Shown here: one piece after another, positions 56,495 through 64,000 of the stretch | Layout: every line of letters begins with the position of its first letter | Position numbering within the stretch: the first letter of the stretch is position 1 | Source of the DNA: Halicephalobus mephisto | Taxonomy: Eukaryota; Nematoda; Chromadorea; Rhabditida; Panagrolaimidae | Length of the DNA: 64,000 nucleotides | Direction of reading: 5' to 3' | Assembly: GCA_009193035.1 (NCBI GenBank) | Contig: SWDT01000053.1 | Span: 124,001 to 188,000, forward strand | Program-made: the position numbers and the translations under genes | Notes under the pieces: model-generated | What the model was told of the DNA's origin: nothing | Seen by the model: the letters and a program-made list of their open reading frames with translations, nothing else | Database searches by the model: none

Positions 56495-57707
56495 TCATTT
56501 TGAGAAAAAGCTTAATTTAACATCTTTTCTGCTGTCGACATAATGTTTGACTTTTGGATGATTATGGACTCTTTTTTCGTGGTCAGCCATTTCGGGGAAC
56601 ATTTGCTCCACTTTTGGCTCTAATTCCAGCAAGAAACAGAACATCTCAGCGATGACGAAATCGACCCAGGTAATTCCAGATGGGACCACAAATCCGTTTC
56701 CACTTTTCTTGATGACGTCTTGAATATAATTAAAAGTTTTCTCAAGAGTTGGAATGAATTTCTCTTTGTAAACTTTTTCTTTGTCGTCTTTGACTAGACC
56801 ATTGACAACAAGCACGTAATCCCGAATATCCTTCATAGTGTCAGCCAAAAAGTCAGCGGTGGAATCAACTGTGGCTTTTTCGAATTCATCCTTGCCAGCA
56901 AAGCCGAATCTGTTGGCGAGGAAACGGTTGATAGCGTAAGATTCAGGAATGACGTGACCATCAACCTCGAGCCAGGGTGATTTGCCCGTAGGGGAGGCTA
57001 AAGATTCAAATTAATTTCGTATGAGTAAAAATCACTCTTTGGGGAAAATTTAGTATAAGAATATTCGACAATTATAACATGTTTAACTCAAATAATAATT
57101 GAGTTATATTATATTCAAGAGACTATGTACAACCAGATGGCATGTTTTCATAGCGGCGTGATCTTTAGTAGTAAAAGAATGTTTATAATTCGACCACTTT
57201 TTGGTTTTTTGCAGGTGAGATTAGAGAGTTAAAAAAAGTGGAAATAAATGTCTCGATTACCTCTGAGAGGTGATTATCGTCGCTTCCTGATCTGTGTTCT
57301 AATATTTTTAATATTTAGAAAAATATCAAAAAAACTAGGAGCACTCGAGATTCCCAGGACGTCTCCGATCCAAGTACTAATCAAGCCCTACGGCGCTTAA
57401 CTTGCCAGATCGGACGGGATGGCGTGCCTTCACCGTGGTTTGACCCCTAGCGAAGTACTTTCTTCCCTCCTCGACCAGTTTTTTTTTTTTCGCAAATGAG
57501 AGACAAGACAAAAAAGTGCGCAAAAATTACATTTTCCGTGATTCATGCATGAATTTCATTTTACTCAAAAAACTTACTCTTTTTCACTTCTGGCCATTCA
57601 GCAACACTCCAAGTGACATCTTCAAATTTCTGTCCCGCGGCAAATAACATCATTCTGGCAGCTTCGGCCCGGCCTTTAAAAGCAAAATAATGCAATCGAT
57701 ATGTCAT
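56495..57707 (-). CDS. Glutathione S-transferase (nematode sigma/nu-type), 210 aa
   Basis: Exons 57707-57578 and 56997-56495 give 211 codons. The N-domain is YRLHYFAFKGRAEAARMM with the catalytic-type Tyr, then SPTGKSPWLEVDGHVIPES. The C-domain has TWVDFVIAEMFCF, and the tail is extended by a few residues (KLSFFSK) relative to GST 1. The 580-nt intron is far longer than the 89-nt intron of GST 1 and contains a whole 5S rRNA gene on the same strand. Catalytic call is firm; substrate unknown. Confidence 0.92.
57190..57515 (-). repeat. 5S-containing repeat unit, minus arm of inverted pair
   Basis: Inverse copy of 53465-53790, with the 5S gene and the ATTAGAACACAGATCAGGAA and ACCTCTCAGAGGT flank. 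It lies wholly inside the GST 2 intron. The two arms are about 3.4 kb apart and could pair or recombine, inverting GST 1. Confidence 0.8.
57334..57451 (-). rRNA. 5S ribosomal RNA gene, intronic copy
   Basis: Identical to the copy at 53526-53643 as far as I can read, with the same box A, box C, helix I and a following T run (T7). It is nested in, and co-oriented with, the GST 2 intron. Confidence 0.85.
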
Positions 57708-58339
57708 GATGAAAGAAAATAAAGAGAATTTTTCGATTTTCAGTACCTTTATACATTAAGCCACAGTTGTGCTCTGGCTCATGAGAACGACAAACTTGTG
57801 ATTTCCTCGTGCCCAAGCTCACTTGCGATACGTAATTCATGAAATGAGAGGCTTTTAAGAAATACATTTTGAAATCGTTTTCTGATATCATTACGCTTGA
57901 TTTATATTTCCTAATGATCCTTCTGATTCTTCTGATCACTTCAGAATAAGCTCAGAAAATTCCGAAAATAAATGTTTGTAAATGTTCAGAATTCCTCTCA
58001 CAAGATTACTGTTGATTTGTGTCCTGTAAGTTTGTTGGAGCAGAAAACTACTACAGAGGACCTGAAGCGATGGTCTGAATATCAGGGAACGTAGAATACT
58101 GTAGGACATGAGTGAGATTCTCGATTGTATTACATGAGATATATAATTGTTATCTGTGCCTTATTATTTGAGTAGAGATTGGTAATATACTTCTGTTCTC
58201 TATCTTAACAAAGTTGATTTAATTTTTTTGACAAGAATAAGAACAAAACCATATCCTTCTTGAACCTGACCTGATAGATGAAACAATTACGTCTGATTGT
58301 TCGTTTATTTATCCCGTCAGAGATAACTATAGCCAAAAA
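57708..58339. other. Intergenic region with reversed dispersed repeat
   Basis: GST 2 promoter side and the 3' side of a chemoreceptor. Contains the reversed repeat-family copy at 58030-58150. Nothing else recognised. Confidence 0.5.
58030..58150 (-). repeat. Dispersed repeat family copy (reversed)
   Basis: Complement reads CAATCGAGAATCTCACTCAT, CCTACAGTATTCTACGTTCC, CTGATATTCAGACCATCGCT, TCAGGTCCTCTG. This is the best preserved member of the family that also includes 24008-24350, 52863-52980 and 55970-56053. Confidence 0.65.
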
Positions 58340-59344
58340 TCACTTGTTATGCCGAGTATTAGTAATACGAGTACTAGCCATGCTTGGGTGAATAACAACA
58401 GTTTCTGATTGTTTCTTCCAAGATAGCATTTTAATTACAAAGTTCCTGTACGGTGTCACGAAATACAAAGTTGCAATGAAATCCAGAAAACAATGACTCG
58501 TGAATACACACATCAATATCATCACCCATTTCCCCGAATCTCGTATGTGAAATCGCAGGAAGATCATGAATATGAAGAGGGGCAAGAAAAGGAAGCAAAC
58601 CGTGAGTGACATCTGAATCAATGCACTGAGCAATATCGATCTTTGGAGCTTCTTGTTAAGATGAATACCAGATTTGACAGAAATTAAAGAAGAAATAAAT
58701 GTTATTGCGATTCCCACACATACTGCAATGACACCAAATATTGCGATGATACCAACGATCGCATAAGTGTCAGTCACTTCTTGAGGAACAATAAAGAACG
58801 TTGGTTTATCAAATAATCTAACTAATTTCATATCGTATTCCCTTGCCCACAGATGAATTTGTTCTTCATCCATGAATAATATAGGTAATATTACAGCGAA
58901 ACAGAGGACAATTCCAACAATGTATACTATGACTATTATTATAAGTGATTTTCTCGTCTTGAATGATTTCATGTTGAAAACTGTTGCATACCGATTCATA
59001 ATAGTCAAAGCCAGTCCGCAACAACCATATATTATGAATAAGAAACCGAGCATGGTGCCAATAGCACTCGATTTGAAGTCAGTGTTCCTGAAAAGACCCA
59101 CGGAGTAACCAGCGGCAATTTCCCCGAGTAGTACAGGCTTGACGATCCCGATGACAGTCTCCAGCATGAGACACCAGAAGGAGTGGTTCAGGAAGAACCA
59201 TTTTACTGGTCCGAGAGTATCAGATTGTGTAAACATGACATGGAAAGTCACCGGTGCCAGCATCCATGCGATACAAAGAGTGAATGTGGAATAATATTCG
59301 TAGAAAACAACAACGTTACCATAATCGTAAGAATTGGAATCCAT
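58340..59344 (-). CDS. Str-superfamily serpentine chemoreceptor (Sri/Srh-like), 334 aa
   Basis: Intronless 7TM receptor. I start at ATG 59344 (MDSNSYDYGNVVVFY) since the paralogues begin there; the open frame extends 43 codons upstream without homology. Features are FFLNHSFWCLML, PVLLGEIAAGYSVG, HLWAREYD and HCFLDFIATLYFVTPYRNF. Ends in a basic Ser/Thr-rich tail. First of a three-gene minus-strand tandem array. Confidence 0.85.
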   Translation of the reverse strand: MDSNSYDYGNVVVFYEYYSTFTLCIAWMLAPVTFHVMFTQSDTLGPVKWFFLNHSFWCLMLETVIGIVKPVLLGEIAAGYSVGLFRNTDFKSSAIGTMLGFLFIIYGCCGLALTIMNRYATVFNMKSFKTRKSLIIIVIVYIVGIVLCFAVILPILFMDEEQIHLWAREYDMKLVRLFDKPTFFIVPQEVTDTYAIVGIIAIFGVIAVCVGIAITFISSLISVKSGIHLNKKLQRSILLSALIQMSLTVCFLFLPLFIFMIFLRFHIRDSGKWVMILMCVFTSHCFLDFIATLYFVTPYRNFVIKMLSWKKQSETVVIHPSMASTRITNTRHNK

Positions 59345-59884
59345 TGTAACAAAAATCGAAAATAAATTCTCATCAAAAGTACAGAAATAATTTAGTTTTT
59401 CATGGGTTGCTAAGTAGAAAACAGGTGAATTCGATGATATCATATATGGAATTCCCACAACCACAGCAAACAACTAAAAATATTAAATTTTGTACTAGTC
59501 TTTCTACTGTAAATTTCCTTTTCATCATTTTTAATAAAATTAACATCATGTCTCTTTGAATCACAATTGTCAGTCCTAAACAAATTATGGCAGATAAGTC
59601 TACGACTATTTTAATCGTGTTGAATATCTTTCAGATACTGACATATCCCATTGGAACTTATTTCTCAAACTAAGCAATGGATTTCTAGAATCTGTCACTT
59701 TCTGACGTCTGCTTTCTTTTGAGAATGAACTCTTTTAATCGTTCACTAATTATCAATTCCATAAGTGAAATGAGAGATCTAGAAAATCAGTAAATTTTTG
59801 TCGGAATTTATCCATATGATTTTATTACAACAGATAATTAAAATCATAGTGATTCATCAAGATTTTGTTTTTATATTCATCTCT
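59345..59884. other. Spacer in chemoreceptor array
   Basis: About 540 bp, AT-rich, with the promoter of the 59344 gene and the 3' UTR of the next. No repeat or RNA seen. Confidence 0.45.
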
Positions 59885-60901
59885 TCACGTGACATTAGTA
59901 ACAGCGTTGGAGTGGTTAGTGCTGTTGAAAATCTGATGAGCAAGAAGAATATCACTTTTTTTCGTAAATAGCTTAACAATGAACTTTCTATATGGTATAA
60001 CAAAATACAAAGTGGCAACAAAGTCCAAAAAACAATGACTAGTGAGCAAGCACATTAGGATGCACATTATCTTACTCGTGTGCGGTATATTGAATTTCAT
60101 AAAGACCAAGAACATTGAAACAGGTACAATTAGGAAGCAAAATGTTAAAAATAGCTGCACTGTTACACTAATTAAAATGTATTGCTGTGCTTTTCTGGCA
60201 ACTTCTAATGAAGCAGAATACTTTGATACCCAGACGATGAAAGTTGCTCCGGTTATCAAACAGACAATACTTGTGATGAGGAGAGAGCCTAGAGCTATGT
60301 TGATTGCTATGTCGATTTTACTATGGGGTAAATACAAAAAAGTGGAGTAATTGAAGAAAAAAGTTAGCTCCTCGTCATAGTCCGTGGCCCATTGGTGGAT
60401 TTGATGAATGTCGAGGTATACTGCGGGGATAAGAGTGAATAAACAGACAGTAATTGTCAGTAATATCATGATAGAACTTCTAGCAATTAAATGCCGAGTT
60501 TTGTCAATATTGCGGATAAACCTGATATCAAACAGAGTGGCGTACCGATTCTCTATGGTGTAAGCGAGCCCACTAATGCTGAATATCTCGAGTAAAAACC
60601 ATACAATAGTAGAAATTACCGATGATCTGAAGTCAGTATTCTTTAAAAGGCCGATATTATACCCTCCACAAGCCGGAGTCAATAACACTGGTTTGACAAT
60701 TCCGATATGAGTTTCCAAGATAAAACACCAGAAAGAATGGTTTAAAAACAGCCACTTAACTGGCCCGAGGGTATTAGATTGTGTCAGGATGATGTAGAAA
60801 GTCAACGGTGCCAGCATCCATGTGATACACAGAGTGAATGTGGAGTAATATTGATACACGTCTTCAAAATAACCAAGGTAGTATTTATTTCCCATTAGCA
60901 A
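59885..60901 (-). CDS. Str-superfamily serpentine chemoreceptor (Sri/Srh-like), 338 aa
   Basis: Intronless. Starts MLMGNKYYLGYFEDVYQYYS, so it lacks the MDSN start of its neighbours. It has LFLNHSFWCFIL, PVLLTPACGGYNIG (more diverged third loop), HQWATDYD and HCFLDFVATLYFVIPYRKF. It is the most diverged of the array. Confidence 0.85.
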   Translation of the reverse strand: MLMGNKYYLGYFEDVYQYYSTFTLCITWMLAPLTFYIILTQSNTLGPVKWLFLNHSFWCFILETHIGIVKPVLLTPACGGYNIGLLKNTDFRSSVISTIVWFLLEIFSISGLAYTIENRYATLFDIRFIRNIDKTRHLIARSSIMILLTITVCLFTLIPAVYLDIHQIHQWATDYDEELTFFFNYSTFLYLPHSKIDIAINIALGSLLITSIVCLITGATFIVWVSKYSASLEVARKAQQYILISVTVQLFLTFCFLIVPVSMFLVFMKFNIPHTSKIMCILMCLLTSHCFLDFVATLYFVIPYRKFIVKLFTKKSDILLAHQIFNSTNHSNAVTNVT

Positions 60902-61934
60902 CCTATTAATGTGGGAAATTTCCGAGTACTAATAAGCAGAATAAATTCCAATTATTACACTTTGTACGTTTGTTCTTTGATCAACGGAGAAAAAAGATTA
61001 GGGGAAACCATTTAAATGTATTATTCGTAGATTAATAATGAAACAAAGGAATGGAGGTGCTATGGACTTTAACTTAGCACGGAGGGTCTCTTAACACGGA
61101 ATTAACTTGATGCAGGATAAACAATAGCGTTAAAATAACAATGAGCTCGAATTAAATGGTATAAATAGTGAACTAATTACGGTCTAAAAATATAGACAAT
61201 TGGACTTGGAATAAAGACTTTCCTACAATTACAACCGGAAATGATAAATATTAATATTATTCTGCTGTCCTTCTCAATCTCTTAATCTAAGTTCCGTTTG
61301 CTCTTAAAATGGAATAAGCTTGTTACGATCTTGCAGAGATCCACTAAGAGAGTTGACTTTGCATTTTGGGACAGGAAAATTCAGAATTTCAGATTATATT
61401 TCCCGTTATCTGTGATATTTTCTATTAAATTCTATTCTCTTGACAGTGGGAAAATTACGAACAATGGTGGTTTTTGTTAAAAATGATTAACTAATGTTGG
61501 GTTTTAAATCTAGTATGTTCTCTTTACTAATTTCTAGTCAAAGTAATGGCTCTTCATACAAATCTAAGAAAAAATAAGATGTTATTTTCCAGACTTCTTT
61601 GGAAAATTTATTCCTAACAATAACGATCAGAAAATCACCTTCAATTTTTGACCTATTCAGTTATCTTTAGTCCTAGTTATAATTTGTCTTCCATTCGGCA
61701 AAAATTATTTTACTGATTAATTTTGATTCCTTCCTCAAATTATGCTGTAAGATGATGTACCATTACATCAATTAAAACAAAATAAAGTTTATTTGTCTCA
61801 CAAGAAATATTGTAAATTACTACACAATACTTCTATATTTTTATTATTTACTTGTTCGTTATGGCTTATTCTATTTAGATGGCCCGTTCTACTAACCAGT
61901 TAATGTATAGTTTAGAAATATCTGCGGCTAACAA
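60902..61934. other. Spacer in chemoreceptor array
   Basis: About 1 kb AT-rich sequence with no recognisable gene, RNA or repeat. A 60-codon frame at 61298-61480 shows no motif. Confidence 0.45.
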
Positions 61935-62945
61935 TCACATAGCGCTTTCCACAAAAGCAACTTGACTACTGATGGAACTCCATTGAACATCATCCTCAGA
62001 CTCTTTCTTGGTAAACAGCTTGATGATAAATTTCCTGTATGGTATTATGCAATACAAAGTGGCAATAAAATGCAACAAACAGTAACTTGTAAGCATGGAC
62101 AAAAACATTAGCATCCATTTTCCCGAATGCTGTATTTGGAATCTGATGCAGAACAAGGACATAAAGACTGGAAACAACAGAAGACAGGCCGCAAGCGTCA
62201 TTTGAATCATCGTATTCAGTAGTATCGACATTTGGAGTTGCTTGTTGACGCCGTTATCAATCTTGATGAAATTCCAGAAATAAAAAAATTTTAATCCAAT
62301 TACGAAGCATACTCCGGCTACAAGTAATATTTGAACCATGCAGACTGTCGTAAGAAAATCTGTCATTTCGTGAGGAAAGACTAAGAACGTTGATTGATTA
62401 AAGAATTGAACTAAATTTATATCGTACTCCTCCGCCCACTTGTGTATTTTCTCTACATCGAGGAATATTTTGGGTACAAATATAATCAAGCAGATGATGG
62501 TTAAGGAAAGACACAAGAAAATTGTTCCTATAAGCAGATTTTTCGTATTTAATTTGTTTTTGAATATTTCGATGCCAAAGCTCGTGGTGTACTGACGTTG
62601 AATGATCAAGATTAGTCCGCAACAACTATATATCGTAAATAATATGCCCAAAATAGTGCAGACAATACTCGATCTAAAGTCATCGTCTTTGAACAGCCCT
62701 ATGGTATAACCTCCACCGATGCTCCCCAGCAGTACCGGCTTGGCAACCCCGACGAGAGTCTCCAACATGAGACACCAGAAGGAGTGGTTCAGGAAGAACC
62801 ATTTCATCGAGCCCAGAACCGTGGATTGAGTGAGTATCACGTAGAAGAACAAAGGTGCCACAATCCAAGTTATAAACAAAACGAAGAAATAATAATAGTA
62901 GTAAAAAACTACAAAGTTTCCATAATTGTAAGCGTTAGAATCCAT
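61935..62945 (-). CDS. Str-superfamily serpentine chemoreceptor (Sri/Srh-like), 336 aa
   Basis: Intronless. Starts MDSNAYNYGNFVVFYYYYY. Features are FFLNHSFWCLML, PVLLGSIGGGYTIG, HKWAEEYD and YCLLHFIATLYCIIPYRKF. Length and 7TM layout match its neighbours. The PYR motif is intact. Confidence 0.85.
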   Translation of the reverse strand: MDSNAYNYGNFVVFYYYYYFFVLFITWIVAPLFFYVILTQSTVLGSMKWFFLNHSFWCLMLETLVGVAKPVLLGSIGGGYTIGLFKDDDFRSSIVCTILGILFTIYSCCGLILIIQRQYTTSFGIEIFKNKLNTKNLLIGTIFLCLSLTIICLIIFVPKIFLDVEKIHKWAEEYDINLVQFFNQSTFLVFPHEMTDFLTTVCMVQILLVAGVCFVIGLKFFYFWNFIKIDNGVNKQLQMSILLNTMIQMTLAACLLLFPVFMSLFCIRFQIQHSGKWMLMFLSMLTSYCLLHFIATLYCIIPYRKFIIKLFTKKESEDDVQWSSISSQVAFVESAM

Positions 62946-63586
62946 GAGTTTAGTGTTGTAATAGGCTTTAATATCAGCAAAAAAATTTTATTTTTTTTAT
63001 GTTGACAGATATAGTCGAAAACGACAGCTGGAGTTACTGAGAAAGTGGTTGTGTTTGATTTAAATGTTAGAAAAGCAAGAAAATGGGGTAGCTAAGGAAA
63101 AATAATCATAATTAATAAGGTACCTAATTTAGAAATGAAACAGCTGAATTGGAAAATAATATTTACAACATTTTTTAGAGGAAAATTACCTGGGTATCTA
63201 GACTTGTATTCTATGATTATGCGACAGATTCTGAAATTGTGTCCCAAGGTGATCTTCATGAAAAATCCTAATTCGAAAGTATAGAAAAGTCGGATTTTCC
63301 GAACAATCGGAAGTGAATAATATGCAATGCTAATTATGATTAGCTATACTGTCTTTTCAACATTTAGGATTGAAAGTCAGAATCCAACTATTTTTTATTT
63401 ACTATATTTCATTTCTAGAGAAGCATTATAGAACTATTCTTGACAATATTCAGAATAAAAGTATTGAGAAATTTCGCTTTAACAAGTTGTTTTGAAAAAT
63501 ATTTAAAAAAAAGAAAACCGCCAACTTGGCGTTTTGTTGCTTCTGACAAGTTGGAAATTTTTTCATTTTCTTTGTTGTTTTTCGTT
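62946..63586. other. Divergent promoter region
   Basis: Between the chemoreceptor (-) and MTO1 (+). AT-rich, no repeat or RNA seen. Confidence 0.45.
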
Positions 63587-63955
63587 ATGTCGAATTTCCC
63601 ACTAATTACTCGTTCTTTTTCTTCTTTTCCTTCTCTCTCCAGATTCAACGTCATCGTCGTCGGTGGAGGACATGCTGGATGTGAAGCTGCCGCGGCTTCT
63701 GCGAGGTCAGGAGCAAAGACTCTGTTGCTTACCCACAAGAAGTCCACTATCGGAGAAATGTCCTGTAATCCTAGTTTTGGTGGAATAGGTAAAGGACATT
63801 TGATTCGTGAAGTCGATGCTCTTGATGGAATCTGTGGAAGGATCTGTGACAAATCCGCCATTACCTACCAGGCGTTGAATAGGGCTGCCGGACCTGCTGT
63901 CCTCGGACTTCGAGCTCAAATTGATCGGAAACTCTACAAAAAACACATGCAAGAG
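63587..63955 (+). CDS. MTO1: MTO1/GidA, mitochondrial tRNA wobble-uridine modification enzyme (first exon)
   Basis: MTO1, with the GTPase MSS1/MnmE, installs the 5-taurinomethyl or carboxymethylaminomethyl group on wobble U of mitochondrial tRNAs. I start at ATG 63587: [19 protein letters not shown] is a typical mitochondrial presequence, followed by [20 protein letters not shown] (FAD-binding GxGxxG), then [20 protein letters not shown] and [15 protein letters not shown], all hallmark GidA motifs. The exon ends at a donor after CAAGAG (GT at 63956); the gene continues beyond the window. The upstream extension of the open frame has no family homology. Confidence 0.93.
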
Positions 63956-64000
63956 GTAGGTGTTTATATATCAACTTTAAAGAACTAATCCCTATGTATC

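Noticed and set aside
59345..59473. 43-codon upstream extension of a chemoreceptor
   Set aside because: Paralogues start at MDSN/MNSN; extension adds no transmembrane segment consistent with the family.

Overview
The window is a nematode nuclear chromosome, most likely a free-living rhabditid. It is AT-rich with short introns (often 32-60 nt) bounded by GTAAGT-like donors and TTTCAG acceptors. It carries nematode-expanded families: acyltransferase-3/SGNH 'OAC' proteins, Str-superfamily serpentine chemoreceptors, an EGO-1/RRF-1-type RNA-directed RNA polymerase, nematode GSTs and an eIF4E (IFE). Nothing looks bacterial or viral apart from retroelement remains.

Layout. 1-10.2 kb (+): a giant protein of at least 2,953 residues, partial at the 5' edge, with two kinds of internal repeats and a C-terminal copine-type vWA domain. 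11.2-15.4 kb (-): a two-module Hsp70-like gene made by in-frame tandem duplication. 15.8 kb (-): a small possible peptidase S1 relic. 16.1-18.7 kb (-): a peroxisomal acyl-CoA oxidase ending in SKL, cut by a 375-bp internally deleted LTR retroelement with a 5-bp target duplication. 20.9-23.8 kb (+): OAC acyltransferase. 25.0-29.9 kb (-): an RNA-directed RNA polymerase with many frame breaks. 31.8-32.8 kb (+): chemoreceptor. 34.0-36.5 kb (+): an unrecognised protein with cysteine pairs and PxxP motifs. 36.7-39.6 kb (-): second OAC gene with a tRNA-Lys(CTT) gene inside an intron. 40.4-43 kb: decayed DNA with an eIF4E fragment and a Ty3-type RNase H relic. 43.5-44.5 kb (-): eIF4E. 46.2-47.2 kb (-): another serpentine receptor. 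47.7-49.6 kb (-): single-module Hsp70-like gene. 50.5-51.5 kb (+): chemoreceptor. 52.6-57.7 kb: two solo LTRs, two GST genes and an inverted pair of 5S rRNA genes. 58.3-62.9 kb (-): three intronless chemoreceptors in tandem. 63.6 kb to the edge (+): first exon of MTO1/GidA.

There are no operon-like units. The region behaves like an accessory chromosome arm, with local duplication (Hsp70-like, GPCR, GST, OAC, eIF4E), gene decay and transposon insertion. Spliced models for OAC1, OAC2, eIF4E, both GSTs, both Hsp70-like genes, the copine gene and the 802-residue protein all sum to whole codons, which supports the exon boundaries given. The most unusual items are the duplicated Hsp70 ATPase modules lacking a substrate-binding domain, the ~120-residue tandem repeats in the copine-type giant, an eIF4E in which the conserved dorsal Trp is Cys, the retroelement-broken acyl-CoA oxidase, the decayed RdRP and the mosaic (gene-converted) chemoreceptor pair.
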